DNA of 64,000 bases, from the NCBI RefSeq assembly GCF_000719115.1, contig NZ_JOEA01000016.1:95963-159962 (forward strand). The letters run 5' to 3'. The first letter of the stretch is position 1. Every line of letters begins with the position of its first letter. The translations under genes were made by a program, and so were the position numbers. The DNA is from Lentzea albidocapillata. Its GTDB lineage: Bacteria > Actinomycetota > Actinomycetes > Mycobacteriales > Pseudonocardiaceae. The notes beneath the pieces were generated by a model, which did no database searches, was not told where the DNA came from, and worked only from the letters and a program-made list of their open reading frames with translations. This document shows, in pieces, positions 1-11,575 of the stretch.

Positions 1-899
1 TGGAACAGCGCCTGATCGCCGCCGACCCTGATCTGCACGAACTCGTCGGACAGCGCCGTGCCCCTGCCGACCAGCCCCGCGACATTCTGCGGGTTCTTGA
101 ACCGCATCAGGCCCGCTTCCGGCAGCGGGTTGATCGCGATGATCTTCGCGCCGTTCTTCTTCGCGTCCTCCAGCGCGCTGAGCATGCGCGGGTGGTTCGT
201 GCCGGGGTTCTGGCCGATGACCACGATCAGGTCGGCGAGGTCGAAGTCCTTGATGGACACCGAACCCTTGCCGATGCCGATCGTCTCGTTGAGCGCCGAG
301 CCGGACGACTCGTGGCACATGTTCGAGCAGTCCGGGAGGTTGTTGGTGCCGAACGAGCGGACCAGCAGCTGGTAGAGGAACGCGGCCTCGTTGCTGGTGC
401 GGCCGGAGGTGTAGAAGATCGCCTCGTCCGGGGACGACAACGCTGTCAGCTCGTCGGCGATGAGCGTGAACGCGTCGTCCCAGCTGATCGGTGTGTAATG
501 CGTCGCACCCGGCTTGAGCACCATCGGTTCGGTGAGCCGGCCCTGCTGGCCGAGCCAGTAGTCCGTCTTCGTCCGCAGGCTCTCGAGGGAGTGCTCGGCG
601 AAGAACTCGGGCCCGATTCGTCGTTTGGTGGCTTCCTCCGCGACGGCCTTCGCGCCGTTCTCGCAGAACTCCGCCATCTTGCGGTGGCCCTGCGGTTCGG
701 GCCACGCGCAACCAGGACAGTCGAAACCTTCACGCTGGTTGAGCAGTCGCAACGTCTTGACCGTGCGCCCGACACCCATCTGCTCGACCGCGCGGTCGAG
801 CGACACGAGCACGCCGGGAATACCCGCTGCCCAGGTCTTGGGGGTGCTGACTTCGAGCGCGGACTCGTCGACGTCGTGCTGCGGGGGCTTGCTGCTCAT
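1..899 (-). CDS. FdhF/YdeP-family molybdopterin oxidoreductase, N-terminal part (runs off the left edge)
   Basis: The reverse strand reads an open frame from an ATG at 899 (MSSKPPQHDVDESALEVS) to base 1, giving about 299 residues of a protein whose family is usually over 700. The stretch GFDCPGCAWPEP, followed by SWDDAF, FYTSGRTSNEA, CSNMCHESSG and a GQNPGTNHPRM block, matches the formate dehydrogenase alpha-like molybdopterin oxidoreductases (YdeP/FdhF type), which bind a bis-MGD cofactor in the cytoplasm. Only the CPGC cysteine pair is seen near the N-terminus, as is usual for this subfamily, so the electron partner and substrate stay unknown. The gene is transcribed leftward, 149 bases downstream of the membrane-anchored gene at 1049-1915. 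The C-terminal half lies outside the window. Confidence 0.88.
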   Translation of the reverse strand, partial: MSSKPPQHDVDESALEVSTPKTWAAGIPGVLVSLDRAVEQMGVGRTVKTLRLLNQREGFDCPGCAWPEPQGHRKMAEFCENGAKAVAEEATKRRIGPEFFAEHSLESLRTKTDYWLGQQGRLTEPMVLKPGATHYTPISWDDAFTLIADELTALSSPDEAIFYTSGRTSNEAAFLYQLLVRSFGTNNLPDCSNMCHESSGSALNETIGIGKGSVSIKDFDLADLIVVIGQNPGTNHPRMLSALEDAKKNGAKIIAINPLPEAGLMRFKNPQNVAGLVGRGTALSDEFVQIRVGGDQALF

Positions 900-1048
900 A
901 CGTCCATTGTTCGCTGATCGACGTCGGCGCCGCCAGCGCCCCCGAAGAACGCGGCGGCGTCGCCCGTCACGGGCCCCAAGGGGTTGAACGGTCCGTGACG
1001 GTCAATTGTGATCGCCGTCACTGCGTCCCGGCACCTCTGAAAGAGTGA

Positions 1049-1915
1049 TCAGTTGCACGTGTTCTCGGTCGGGACCTCTCCGCCGGCGGTGAAGTACTTC
1101 TTGTCGTCGTTCAGAGGGCTTCCCACCTGCTTGGGAGGCTCGATGAACTGCGGCCCGAGGAAGCCCTCCGCGAGCGCCTGACACGCGATCGAATACCGGT
1201 GGCCGCGTGCATCCGTCGGCCACAGCCCTTCCGGCGTGACCGTGTACGTGATCTTCTCGCGGACGGCGGCGATCATCTCCATCTGGTCGACGAGCTTCTT
1301 CGGGTCCGGCGGCTCGAACGCGTACGCGAACACGTAGTCCGCGGTCACGGTCTGGTGGCCGTCCTTCTCGCCGAGCGCCATCGTCCCGGACACCCTGATG
1401 CCGTTCGGGAGCAGCTTCGTGCCCGGCTTGAGCCGGGTGGTCCAGTTGTGCAGGTGGGCGGAGACCTGCTCGCGTGCCCCTGGCGCCAGCAGCGCGAGGT
1501 ACCGGTCGGGCTTGAGTTCGCTGATCGTCGCCGGTTCCAGACGCGCCGCGATGAGCGCCTGCCGGACCTGCTCGAACGCCGGGTCGGTGGACGGGAGGAC
1601 GATGCCCCGCTCGCCCTCGGACCACTGCTCCGCGTGCGTGCCGGCGAAGGGCTGTTCGACGTTGACGCCCGAATAGGGCAGGTTCAGGTTCGGCGCGTCC
1701 GGCGGCGAGACGTTGTCGAACGTCCCCGCCCGGTTCAGGCCGAACACCACCGCGCCGACGGTGACCAGCGCGATCACCGCGATGATCTTGCCGCGGTGCC
1801 TGCGCGCCCGCGCCTGCCGTCTTTGCCTGCGGACCTCCCGCTTGGCACGTCTGTTCGCGCCGCGGATCCAGGCGGAGTCCTGGAGGTCCGGGTGGTCCTC
1901 GATGCCGTAGTGCAC
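1049..1915 (-). CDS. Membrane-anchored protein of unknown function
   Basis: About 288 residues. A basic N-terminal segment (arginine- and lysine-rich, residues about 18-42) is followed by one hydrophobic helix ([17 protein letters not shown]). The C-terminal two thirds should therefore lie outside the membrane. This part has two cysteines (SIACQA and the terminal ENTCN) that could form a disulfide. The chosen GTG start at 1915 follows a GGGGGGA stretch; an in-frame ATG at 1951 would add 12 residues but lacks a ribosome-binding site. The gene is divergent from valS with about 136 bases between the starts. I recognise no family, and a function is not assigned. Confidence 0.75.
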   Translation of the reverse strand: MHYGIEDHPDLQDSAWIRGANRRAKREVRRQRRQARARRHRGKIIAVIALVTVGAVVFGLNRAGTFDNVSPPDAPNLNLPYSGVNVEQPFAGTHAEQWSEGERGIVLPSTDPAFEQVRQALIAARLEPATISELKPDRYLALLAPGAREQVSAHLHNWTTRLKPGTKLLPNGIRVSGTMALGEKDGHQTVTADYVFAYAFEPPDPKKLVDQMEMIAAVREKITYTVTPEGLWPTDARGHRYSIACQALAEGFLGPQFIEPPKQVGSPLNDDKKYFTAGGEVPTENTCN

Positions 1916-2051
1916 GTTCCCCCCATGTGATCGGCGGACATCATTGATCACGGGGGTGAGCGACGCCGATGGCTTGGTCCAGATTGTCGCCGGGCCGTTA
2001 TCAGGTATCTCGTTTCAAGTCGAGACCCCGGGCTCCGTAGACTTCTCGGCT

Positions 2052-4670
<2,619 letters not shown>

Positions 4671-4698
4671 TTTTTTATTTGGCTGGAGGCGTCAGACC

Positions 4699-6036
4699 GT
4701 GGAAACCAACCTCGACGAGTTCCTCGACGTCGAGAACGAGCTCAACCAGCGGTGGCCCGAGACCAAGCTCGAGCCGTCGCTGGACCGGATCTCCGCACTC
4801 GCCCATGTGCTGGGCGACCCGCAGACGTCGTACCCGGTCGTGCAGCTGACGGGCACGAACGGCAAGACGTCGACGTCGCGCATGATCGATGCGCTCTTCA
4901 CGCGCATCGGCCTGCGCACCGGCCGGTTCACGAGCCCGCACCTGCAGCTCGCGACCGAGCGGATCAGCATCGACAACCAGCCGATCTCGCCTGAGCGCTA
5001 CGTCGAGGTCTACCGCGAGATCGAGCCGTACGTCGCGATGGTGGACAGCCAGTCCGAGATCCGGATGAGCAAGTTCGAAGTGCTCACCGGCATGGCGTAC
5101 GCGGCCTTCGCGGAAGCGCCGGCCGACGTCGCCGTGGTCGAGGTCGGCATGGGCGGCACGTGGGACGCGACGTCCATCGTGGACACCCGCGTCGCCGTGC
5201 TCACCCCGATCGGCGTGGACCACACCGAGTACCTGGGCAACCGGCCCGAGGACATCGCGGTGGAGAAGTCCGGCATCATCAAGCCGGGCGCCGTCGCGAT
5301 CGTCGCGGAGCAGACGCCCGAGGTCATGAGGGTGATCCTGGAACGCGTCGCCGAGGTGGACGCGATGGTGGCCCGGTTCGGCAGCGAGTTCGGCGTCCTG
5401 TCCAGGGCCGTCGCCGTGGGTGGCCAGATGATCACGCTGCAGGGCCTGGGCGGCGTCTACGAGGACATCTTCCTGCCGCTGCACGGCGAACACCAGGCGA
5501 AGAACGCCGCACTGGCGCTGGCCGCCGTCGAGGCGTTCTTCGGTGCCGGCCCCGAGCGCAAGATCGACATCGAGATGGTCCGCGAGGGCTTCGCCTCGGT
5601 CGTCACGCCGGGCCGCCTGGAGCGAGTCCGTTCCGCGCCCAACGTCTTCGTCGACGCCGCGCACAACCCGCACGGCGCCGCGGCCCTGGCCAAGGCTCTG
5701 GAGTCGGAGTTCGGCTTCCGCAAGCTGGTGGCCGTCGTCTCTGTCATGTCCGACAAGGACGCCGAGGGCATCCTCGCCGCACTGGAGCCGGTGGTGCAGG
5801 AACTGGTGATCACCACCAACTCCTCCCCGCGCGCGATGGACCCGGACGTCCTCGCCGGCCTGGCCGTCCCGATCTTCGGCGAGGACCGCTTCGAGGTACG
5901 TCCCCGCCTCGTGGACGCCATCGAGGAAGCCATCCACCTCATCGAGGACGAACAGTCCGGCGGCGGCATCATCGTCACCGGCTCCGTCGTCACCGCGGGC
6001 GAGGCCCGCGCGCTGTTCGGAAAGGAGCCGGCATGA
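4699..6036 (+). CDS. folC: Bifunctional folylpolyglutamate synthase/dihydrofolate synthase
   Basis: Adds glutamate to dihydropteroate and to folates using ATP; 445 residues. The Mur-ligase type P-loop GTNGKTS is at residues 52-58. FTSPHL and the region VAVVEVGMGGTWDATS, then GVDHTEYLG and HGEHQAKNAALALAA, are the usual FolC blocks; a late DAAHNPHGA matches the C-terminal ligase domain. The GTG start at 4699 has GGAGG twelve bases upstream. The gene sits between valS and a DUF4233 gene, the standard actinobacterial order, and its stop overlaps the next start by four bases (ATGA), which points to translational coupling. Confidence 0.96.
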   Translation: METNLDEFLDVENELNQRWPETKLEPSLDRISALAHVLGDPQTSYPVVQLTGTNGKTSTSRMIDALFTRIGLRTGRFTSPHLQLATERISIDNQPISPERYVEVYREIEPYVAMVDSQSEIRMSKFEVLTGMAYAAFAEAPADVAVVEVGMGGTWDATSIVDTRVAVLTPIGVDHTEYLGNRPEDIAVEKSGIIKPGAVAIVAEQTPEVMRVILERVAEVDAMVARFGSEFGVLSRAVAVGGQMITLQGLGGVYEDIFLPLHGEHQAKNAALALAAVEAFFGAGPERKIDIEMVREGFASVVTPGRLERVRSAPNVFVDAAHNPHGAAALAKALESEFGFRKLVAVVSVMSDKDAEGILAALEPVVQELVITTNSSPRAMDPDVLAGLAVPIFGEDRFEVRPRLVDAIEEAIHLIEDEQSGGGIIVTGSVVTAGEARALFGKEPA

Positions 6037-6431
6037 CCACCCCGGCGCCTCTGAAGAAAGACCCGATGAAGGCGTTCCGGGGCATCATGGCCGGAACGCT
6101 GATCCTCGAGGTCATCGTCGTCGCCCTGGCCCTGCCCGTGATCGCCAAGCTGCACGGCGGCGTCACGTCCCTGGTGGGCTGGATCGCGTTCGGCTTCATC
6201 GCGGTTTTCATCGCGATGTGCGCCTTCGTCCGCAAGCCGTGGGCGATCGGCGCTGTCGTCGGTCTGCACGTGCTGCTGATCGCCACCTGGCTGCTGTTGC
6301 CGGCGATGGGCGTGATCGGCGTGATCTTCGGGCTCGTCTGGGCGTACCTGTTGTGGCTGCGCAAGGACCTGCTCAAGCGCATGGCCGAGGGCCGGCTCCC
6401 GGCGCAGCAGCAGCCAGAACAGCAGTCCTGA
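6033..6431 (+). CDS. DUF4233 small integral membrane protein
   Basis: 132 residues with four hydrophobic helices (GTLILEVIVVALALPVIAKL, then SLVGWIAFGFIAVFIAMCAF, WAIGAVVGLHVLLIATWLL and GVIGVIFGLVWAYLLWL) between short polar ends. Position directly after folC and upstream of ndk matches the actinobacterial DUF4233 family (Rv2446c position in M. tuberculosis). Its ATG overlaps the folC stop (ATGA). No catalytic motif is visible and no function is established for the family as far as I know. A strong terminator follows at 6453-6487, so valS-folC-DUF4233 probably end as one transcription unit. Confidence 0.85.
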   Translation: MTTPAPLKKDPMKAFRGIMAGTLILEVIVVALALPVIAKLHGGVTSLVGWIAFGFIAVFIAMCAFVRKPWAIGAVVGLHVLLIATWLLLPAMGVIGVIFGLVWAYLLWLRKDLLKRMAEGRLPAQQQPEQQS

Positions 6432-6452
6432 CAGAGCGCATTTCCGCGCAAC

Positions 6453-6487
6453 ACCCTCGCTCGTCGCAATGCGACGGCGAGGGTTTG
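6453..6487 (+). terminator. Rho-independent terminator after the folC operon
   Basis: ACCCTCGC at 6453-6460 pairs with GCGAGGGT at 6477-6484, and inside it CGTCGC pairs with GCGACG around an AAT loop. One unpaired T at 6461 interrupts an otherwise continuous 14-bp stem, followed by TTT. It separates the folC operon from the ESX-like cluster. Confidence 0.8.
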
Positions 6488-6581
6488 TCGTGTTCACCCG
6501 ATCGTGCTTCGAAACCGAGACCGGCCCCGCGACCTGGCGCTATGCTGCTCGACGCACGAATCTTCGGGGGAGGGCACTGGG

Positions 6582-6878
6582 ATGAGCGGGACCAAGGTCG
6601 ATCTGGAGACACTGCGCGCCGCGATCAAGGAGTACGAATCCATCCGCGACGACCTGATGGTGGCCCATCAGAACGGCGAGCGGCTGACCACCGTTCAGGG
6701 TGCCGGCAAGGACGCGCCGAGCCAGGTCTACGCGAACTGGGCGCGCGCCGCCGGCGAGGCGCATCAGAAGTCGAACAAGCAGCTTCAGGACACCCTGACC
6801 ACCAGGATCGAGAACCTGCAGGCCACGCTGCGTCAGTACGAGCAGACCGAGCAAGGCAACCGGGACAACCTCAAGTAG
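6582..6878 (+). CDS. Small helical protein, WXG100/ESX-substrate-like
   Basis: 98 residues, almost entirely helical and charged, with no signal peptide. ATG at 6582 follows GGGGGAGGG. A tryptophan in the centre (VYANWARAAGEAHQ) sits where WXG100 proteins have their turn, but the exact WXG triplet is absent. Size, helical content and position directly upstream of a DUF3558 lipoprotein, a PPE-like protein and an EspG-like chaperone suggest an EspC/EsxA-like secreted partner. That is inference from context; sequence alone does not prove a type VII substrate. The gap to the next gene is 13 bases. Confidence 0.75.
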   Translation: MSGTKVDLETLRAAIKEYESIRDDLMVAHQNGERLTTVQGAGKDAPSQVYANWARAAGEAHQKSNKQLQDTLTTRIENLQATLRQYEQTEQGNRDNLK

Positions 6879-6891
6879 AAGGACTGAGCTG

Positions 6892-7497
6892 TTGCGCATC
6901 CGAACCATCGTCGCTGGTACCGCAGCAGTCGCGCTGCTCGCGGGCTGCGGCGACAGCGGTGGCACGACCGGTATGCCCACCACCGCCACCCAGTCGACCA
7001 GTGCCGACGACAGCGGCGGAGCTCCCAAGATCGAGAGCCCGCTGGACGTCAAGGCCTTCGAAGCCGCTCCGTGCAATACGGTCACCCCTGCTCAGGTAGA
7101 GGCGTTCGGACTGCCCGGCGTCACCGGACGGGTGAACAGCAACGAGCTCGGCGCGGCTTGCATCTGGCTGGGTGCCAGCACACCGGCGAAGATGGCTCCT
7201 GGGATCGCATTTCTCCCTGAAGGCACGAACCTCTCCACCATCCTTCCGAACAAGGCGAACATCTACGCGGCGTTCGAGTCTCAGCCGGCCATCCAGGGCT
7301 ACCCCACCTACATCGCTCTCGTGTCGGATGCCCGTACCAACGGTGACTGCGCGTTGCTCGTCGGAGTGTCCGACGTGAAGGCCGTCACGTTCACCTTCCA
7401 GAGCAATCAAGGCAGCCCGAAGTTCGCCGACCCGTGTGCTGGGATCACCGAGTTCGCGAATCTCGCCATCACCACGATGAAGGCAGGTGCGAAATGA
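6892..7497 (+). CDS. DUF3558 family lipoprotein
   Basis: 201 residues. The N-terminus MRIRTIVAGTAAVALLAGC carries a lipobox (LLAGC) with the lipidated cysteine at residue 19, then a Ser/Thr-rich linker. The mature domain has the DUF3558 pattern of paired cysteines (EAAPCNTVTPAQ, GAACIWL, GDCALL, ADPCAG). DUF3558 proteins are common in mycobacteria and Pseudonocardiaceae beside ESX genes; their role is not known. The TTG start at 6892 is chosen from GAAGGA at the right distance and the clean signal peptide that follows. The stop overlaps the ATG of the PPE-like gene (ATGA). Confidence 0.88.
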   Translation: MRIRTIVAGTAAVALLAGCGDSGGTTGMPTTATQSTSADDSGGAPKIESPLDVKAFEAAPCNTVTPAQVEAFGLPGVTGRVNSNELGAACIWLGASTPAKMAPGIAFLPEGTNLSTILPNKANIYAAFESQPAIQGYPTYIALVSDARTNGDCALLVGVSDVKAVTFTFQSNQGSPKFADPCAGITEFANLAITTMKAGAK

Positions 7498-8828
7498 CCA
7501 GGCCCGCGCCCAGCTGTTTCACGGAGGACAACACACGCGCCGAGGGCTTCTCGGGAGCACAGATCTACTCCCAGATGCATGGTGGCCCTGGTACCGCGTC
7601 GGCTGATGCCGCCGCCACCGCGGCCGCAGGACTGGGGCGCGACTACGCCGGCATCGAGGCGAGACTCAAGCGGGTCGGCGAGACGCTGGGCGAAGCGTGG
7701 GCCGGGTCGAGCGCGGACGCCGCTCAGGCAGCCGCCAACCCGATCAACCAGGCCATGGTCCAGATGCAGGACGCCCTGCGGCAGGCCGACCACTCCATCT
7801 CGAACCAGGTCTACCAGTTCAACCTGAACAAGAACCAGCTCAAGGACATGCCGGCGTCCAAGCCGGACACGAACTTCTGGGACGACGCGACCCCTTGGGA
7901 CACGGACACCGAGGACAAGGTCAACGGCTACAACGCTGAAGAGGCCCACAACCGCAGCGTCTACAAGGAGTTCCAGAGCGCCAGCAACACCAACCGCGGT
8001 GAGCTGCCGAGGGAGTTCCCCGGCGTCACGACCGACAGCCTCGTGGTCGAGATCGCCGAGACCGGCGGCCACAACGGTGAAGAGAAGACGTCGAACAACA
8101 CGACGACCACGCGGACGTCGAGCACCTCGAGCACTTCCTCGACCAGCACGCCGCAGAGCACTGTCGGCACCCCGTGGACCGTGCCGACCACCAACGGCGA
8201 CCAGACCACCACCAGTTCGTCCGACACCACGAACACCAGCAACACCAACAACACCGGCAAGCCCGGGATCGACAACCTCATCGGCAAGCCCCCGGTCGGC
8301 AGCGTGATCGACCGGCCGAACAACACGGGCCTCCCGCCCATCGGCGTGCCCGTCCGCCCGAACACCGGCGGTCCTGGTGGCCCCGGCGGTCCGGGTGGTC
8401 CTGGTCGCGGCGGCACGAACGGTCCGGGCGGCACCGGTCGCGGTGGCCCCGGCGGCCCTGGTGCGGGTGGCAAGTTCGGTGGTGGTGCCGGTGGCGGTGC
8501 CGGAGGCAAGTTCGGTGGCGGTGGCCTCGGCGGAGTCGGTGGCGGCAGCGCAGCGGCCGGCAGCACGGCGGCCCAGCAGCCCGGCGGCAAGGCCGGGGTG
8601 TTCGGCGGCATGGGCGAGACCGGCCAGAACGCGGCCCGCGGCGGAGCGGCAGGCGCGGCCGGACGAGGCGGCGCGGCCGGCATGGGCGGCATGGGCGGTC
8701 AGGGGCGGAAGGGTCAGGGAGAGGACGACCTGGAGCACAAGTCCGCCGACTACCTCATCACCGAGGAGAACACGAACGAGATCATCGGCGACATGCCGAT
8801 GGTCGCACCGCCGACGATCGGGGGCTGA
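7494..8828 (+). CDS. PPE-like type VII secretion substrate with Gly-rich tail
   Basis: 444 residues. The N-terminal 150 residues are helical and contain a WXG triplet (GEAWAGSSADAAQAA), the hallmark of the PPE/WXG fold that pairs with a helical partner. A Thr/Ser/Asn-rich linker follows (residues about 200-290), then a Gly/Pro-rich low-complexity stretch with GGPGGPGG and GGGAGGGAGG runs (about 290-360), and a short charged C-terminus. No transmembrane helix is seen. The ATG at 7494 overlaps the lipoprotein stop. With the downstream EspG-like gene this resembles the PPE-EspG pair of mycobacteria, where EspG binds PPE proteins before export. Confidence 0.85.
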   Translation: MTRPAPSCFTEDNTRAEGFSGAQIYSQMHGGPGTASADAAATAAAGLGRDYAGIEARLKRVGETLGEAWAGSSADAAQAAANPINQAMVQMQDALRQADHSISNQVYQFNLNKNQLKDMPASKPDTNFWDDATPWDTDTEDKVNGYNAEEAHNRSVYKEFQSASNTNRGELPREFPGVTTDSLVVEIAETGGHNGEEKTSNNTTTTRTSSTSSTSSTSTPQSTVGTPWTVPTTNGDQTTTSSSDTTNTSNTNNTGKPGIDNLIGKPPVGSVIDRPNNTGLPPIGVPVRPNTGGPGGPGGPGGPGRGGTNGPGGTGRGGPGGPGAGGKFGGGAGGGAGGKFGGGGLGGVGGGSAAAGSTAAQQPGGKAGVFGGMGETGQNAARGGAAGAAGRGGAAGMGGMGGQGRKGQGEDDLEHKSADYLITEENTNEIIGDMPMVAPPTIGG

Positions 8829-8829
8829 C

Positions 8830-9528
8830 GTGCTTCGGTCGTCGATCCAACTGTCCGACCTCGCCTTCGACGTCCTGTGGAAGCAGGAGAAGCTGGGGCA
8901 GTACCACCCCGCTCTCTCCGTCGAGTCGCCCGGTGAGACCGAGGACGAACGCGTGCTCATCGAGCGCGACGTCATCGGTGAGCTGCGGCGGGTCGGGCTC
9001 GACCACCCGGACGTCCGGGGCACGCTGCACCTGATCGCCAAGGCGGAGCACGACTACTCGGCCTGGATCGCGGTCACGCCGAACGAGACCAAGCCCGTGG
9101 TGGTCGCGGCGAACGCGCAGCACGGTGTGCTCGCCCTGCACGACAACGGGTTCGTGCAGCTGCACCCGATCCGGCCGGACAACGCGCCGGAGGTCCTCGC
9201 GATGCAGCTGCCGGACGTTCCGGCGGGCCGCGGCGCGTCGATCAACGTGCACGAGACCGAGATCAACCTGCACCAGCAGGGCAAGGCGTCGCCGTCGATC
9301 TCACTGCGCCAGCTGCTCGCCCAGCCCCGCAACGGCACGGCGAAGCTGTACGCGGCGAAGCGCGACGGCGAGGGCCGGCAGCGCGCCAAGACGTTCCTCA
9401 CCACGATCGACTTCGAGGACGGCCGCTGGCTCGTGGTCAAGTACACCGACCAGAACCAGCAGACGTGGGTGCACGCCACCCCGGCGTCGCGCCAGATCAT
9501 CACCGACTGGCTCAAGCGCCTCGCATAA
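8830..9528 (+). CDS. EspG-like ESX secretion-associated chaperone
   Basis: 232 residues, soluble, no signal peptide. The pattern of the N-terminus (LSDLAFDVLWKQEKLGQYHPAL), the central GTLHLIAKAEHDYSAWI and C-terminal TTIDFEDGRWLVVKYT matches the EspG family, cytosolic chaperones for PE/PPE substrates of type VII systems. The GTG start at 8830 lies one base after the PPE-like stop, so the two are probably co-translated. No eccA-E secretion genes occur anywhere in this window, so the chaperone must work with machinery encoded elsewhere. Confidence 0.85.
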   Translation: MLRSSIQLSDLAFDVLWKQEKLGQYHPALSVESPGETEDERVLIERDVIGELRRVGLDHPDVRGTLHLIAKAEHDYSAWIAVTPNETKPVVVAANAQHGVLALHDNGFVQLHPIRPDNAPEVLAMQLPDVPAGRGASINVHETEINLHQQGKASPSISLRQLLAQPRNGTAKLYAAKRDGEGRQRAKTFLTTIDFEDGRWLVVKYTDQNQQTWVHATPASRQIITDWLKRLA

Positions 9529-9565
9529 CGGATTTACCGCCGCATAACCGGACTGCACCAGCGTC

Positions 9566-9994
9566 GTGGCTGTGAGAAAGCCATTCGCCATCGCCGCCGC
9601 ACTGGCCGCGACGCTGCTGTCCGTGGGTGTCGGCACCGCCAACGCCGAGACCGTCCCCGGTTGTGCCTCTGCCAAGCAGATCGGCAGCACGGGGTACGTG
9701 AAGTACCAGGGCGCGACCATCGCGTCGGTCAAGCAGTTCGCCGGGTGTGGCAAGAACTACGCCTACACCTGGGTCTGGGACTCCTACGCCAAGAGCCACT
9801 CCTACCGCGTCTCGAACTGGATCGCGGTGATCGACGGCAACGAGGAGTACCCCGGCGGCGACATCCGCAGCGGCACCAAGCAGGAGCTGTGGGGTGCCGG
9901 GGCGGCCACGCTCAGCAAGTGCACCCGCGCGGTCGCCAGCGTCACCGTGCCGGGCGGCAGCTACGTGTCGGGCTGGACCGACCTGCGCTGCTGA
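9566..9994 (+). CDS. Secreted Cys-containing protein of unknown function
   Basis: 142 residues. A signal peptide (KPFAIAAALAATLLSVGVG, cleavage likely after TANA at about residue 27) is followed by a compact domain rich in Tyr, Trp and Gly. The mature part has four cysteines (PGCAS, AGCGK, SKCTR and the terminal Cys), enough for two disulfides. GTG at 9566 or GTG at 9572 are both possible starts; neither has a clear ribosome-binding site. No family recognised. It lies 37 bases after the EspG-like gene on the same strand. Confidence 0.75.
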   Translation: MAVRKPFAIAAALAATLLSVGVGTANAETVPGCASAKQIGSTGYVKYQGATIASVKQFAGCGKNYAYTWVWDSYAKSHSYRVSNWIAVIDGNEEYPGGDIRSGTKQELWGAGAATLSKCTRAVASVTVPGGSYVSGWTDLRC

Positions 9995-10045
9995 AGTTCA
10001 CCTCGGGTTTCAGAACCGGCCAGAACCGGCGACTAGAAACCGCGC

Positions 10046-11554
10046 ATGACCTTCGACCGTCGTACGTTGTTCAAGGCAGGCGCACTCGGTACGGCCGCGG
10101 CGCTGGTGCCCTCGGGCATCAGCCTCGCGAAGTCCGACCGTCCGATCCTCACCCACGGCGTGCAGTCCGGCGACGTCACCTGGGACGGCGGCATCGTGTG
10201 GACACGCGCCGACCGTCCCTCGCGGATGTTCGTCGAGGTGTCCAACGATCCGGGGTTCCGTCTCTCCCGCCGTCTCCGCGGCCCGTTGCTCACCCCCGAG
10301 ACCGGCGGCACCGGGCAGGTCAGGGTGTCGAGCCTGCTGCCCGGCCGCCCCGCCTACTACCGCGTCACGGCCGAGGACCTGCACGGCCGCACCTGCAGCG
10401 CACCCGTCACGGGCAGCTTCGCCACCGCCCCGCTCGGCCGCGACGACGTGCGGTTCGTGTGGTCCGGTGACGTCGCGGGCCAGGGCTGGGGCATCAACCC
10501 CGACATCGGCGGCATGCCGATCTTCAGGGCGATGGCCGACCGCAGGCCCGACTTCTTCATCCACAGCGGCGACAGCGTCTACTCCGACGGCCCGATGCAG
10601 GCGAGCGTCACGCTCCCGGACGGCCGGATCTGGCGCAACGTCGTCACGCCGGAGAAGTCCAAAGTGGCCGAAACCCTCGACGAGTACCGCGGCCAGTTCG
10701 CGTACAACTTCCTCGACGACAACGTGAAGCGCTTCGCCTCCGAGGTCCCCGTCGTCGCGCAGTGGGATGATCATGAAGTTACGAACAACTGGTACCCCGG
10801 CGAGATCCTCGACAGCCCGCTCTACACCGAGAAGCGCGTGGACGTGTTGGCGCAGCGGGCTTTCCAGGCGTTCCACGAGTGGATGCCGATCGACCGGAAG
10901 CGTGCGGTGGACGGCCGCGTCTACCGGAAGTTCTCCTACGGCCGCAACGTCGAGATCTTCGTGCTCGACATGCGCACCTACAAGGACCGGAACACCTCGC
11001 CCAAGGACAAGCCCGGCGTGATCCTCGGCGCGCAGCAGGCGAAGTGGCTCGTCGACGGGCTCAGCCGCAGCACCGCCACGTGGAAGATCATCGCGGCGGA
11101 CCTCCCGATCGGCCTCACCGTGCCGGACGGCGCCGACATCGAGGGCGTCGCGAACGGCCTGCCGGGCGCGCCCAACGGTCGCGAGCACGAGATCGCGTGG
11201 GTCCTGCGCGAGCTCAAGAAGCGCCGCGTCAAGAACACCGTGTGGCTCACGGCGGACGTCCACTACACCGCCGCGCACCACTACTCGCCCGACCGCGCGG
11301 CCGTGGGTGACTTCGACCCGTTCTGGGAGTTCGTGTCCGGTCCGCTGCACGCCGGTGCGTTCGGCCCGAACACGCTCGATCCGACGTTCGGTCCGCAGGC
11401 CGTGTTCGTGCACGCGCCGCCCGCCGCCAACACCTCGCCGCTGGACGGGTTCCAGCACTTCGGCGAGGTCAAGGCGTCGCGGCACGAGCTGACGGTGTGG
11501 CTGCGTGACGCGACCGGCACCTCCCTCTGGTCCAAAACGCTCAGGGCCGCCTGA
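10046..11554 (+). CDS. PhoD-like alkaline phosphatase D family protein, Tat-exported
   Basis: 502 residues. The N-terminus has a twin-arginine signal (DRRTLFKAGALGTAAAL). The PhoD N-terminal beta domain (THGVQSGDVTWDGGIVWTRAD) is followed by the metallophosphoesterase core: SGDVAGQGWG, FFIHSGDSVYSD, QWDDHEVTNNWYPGE, and TADVHYTAAHHYSP supply the metal-binding Asp, Asn and His residues. PhoD enzymes are secreted calcium-dependent phosphodiesterases and phosphatases, usually induced by phosphate starvation; I see no clear PHO box here. ATG at 10046 is the only sensible start because the signal peptide begins there. Confidence 0.92.
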   Translation: MTFDRRTLFKAGALGTAAALVPSGISLAKSDRPILTHGVQSGDVTWDGGIVWTRADRPSRMFVEVSNDPGFRLSRRLRGPLLTPETGGTGQVRVSSLLPGRPAYYRVTAEDLHGRTCSAPVTGSFATAPLGRDDVRFVWSGDVAGQGWGINPDIGGMPIFRAMADRRPDFFIHSGDSVYSDGPMQASVTLPDGRIWRNVVTPEKSKVAETLDEYRGQFAYNFLDDNVKRFASEVPVVAQWDDHEVTNNWYPGEILDSPLYTEKRVDVLAQRAFQAFHEWMPIDRKRAVDGRVYRKFSYGRNVEIFVLDMRTYKDRNTSPKDKPGVILGAQQAKWLVDGLSRSTATWKIIAADLPIGLTVPDGADIEGVANGLPGAPNGREHEIAWVLRELKKRRVKNTVWLTADVHYTAAHHYSPDRAAVGDFDPFWEFVSGPLHAGAFGPNTLDPTFGPQAVFVHAPPAANTSPLDGFQHFGEVKASRHELTVWLRDATGTSLWSKTLRAA

Positions 11555-11575
11555 CGGGGGTCGTAGGGTCGGTGG

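Noticed and set aside
995..1021. GTGACGG/CCGTCAC inverted repeat upstream of the molybdopterin gene
   Set aside because: Only 7 bp with a 13-base spacer and no T-tract; too weak to call as operator or terminator.
8371..8560. Dense GGT/GGC repeats that look like a DNA satellite
   Set aside because: They are codons of the glycine-rich tail of the PPE-like protein, in frame throughout.
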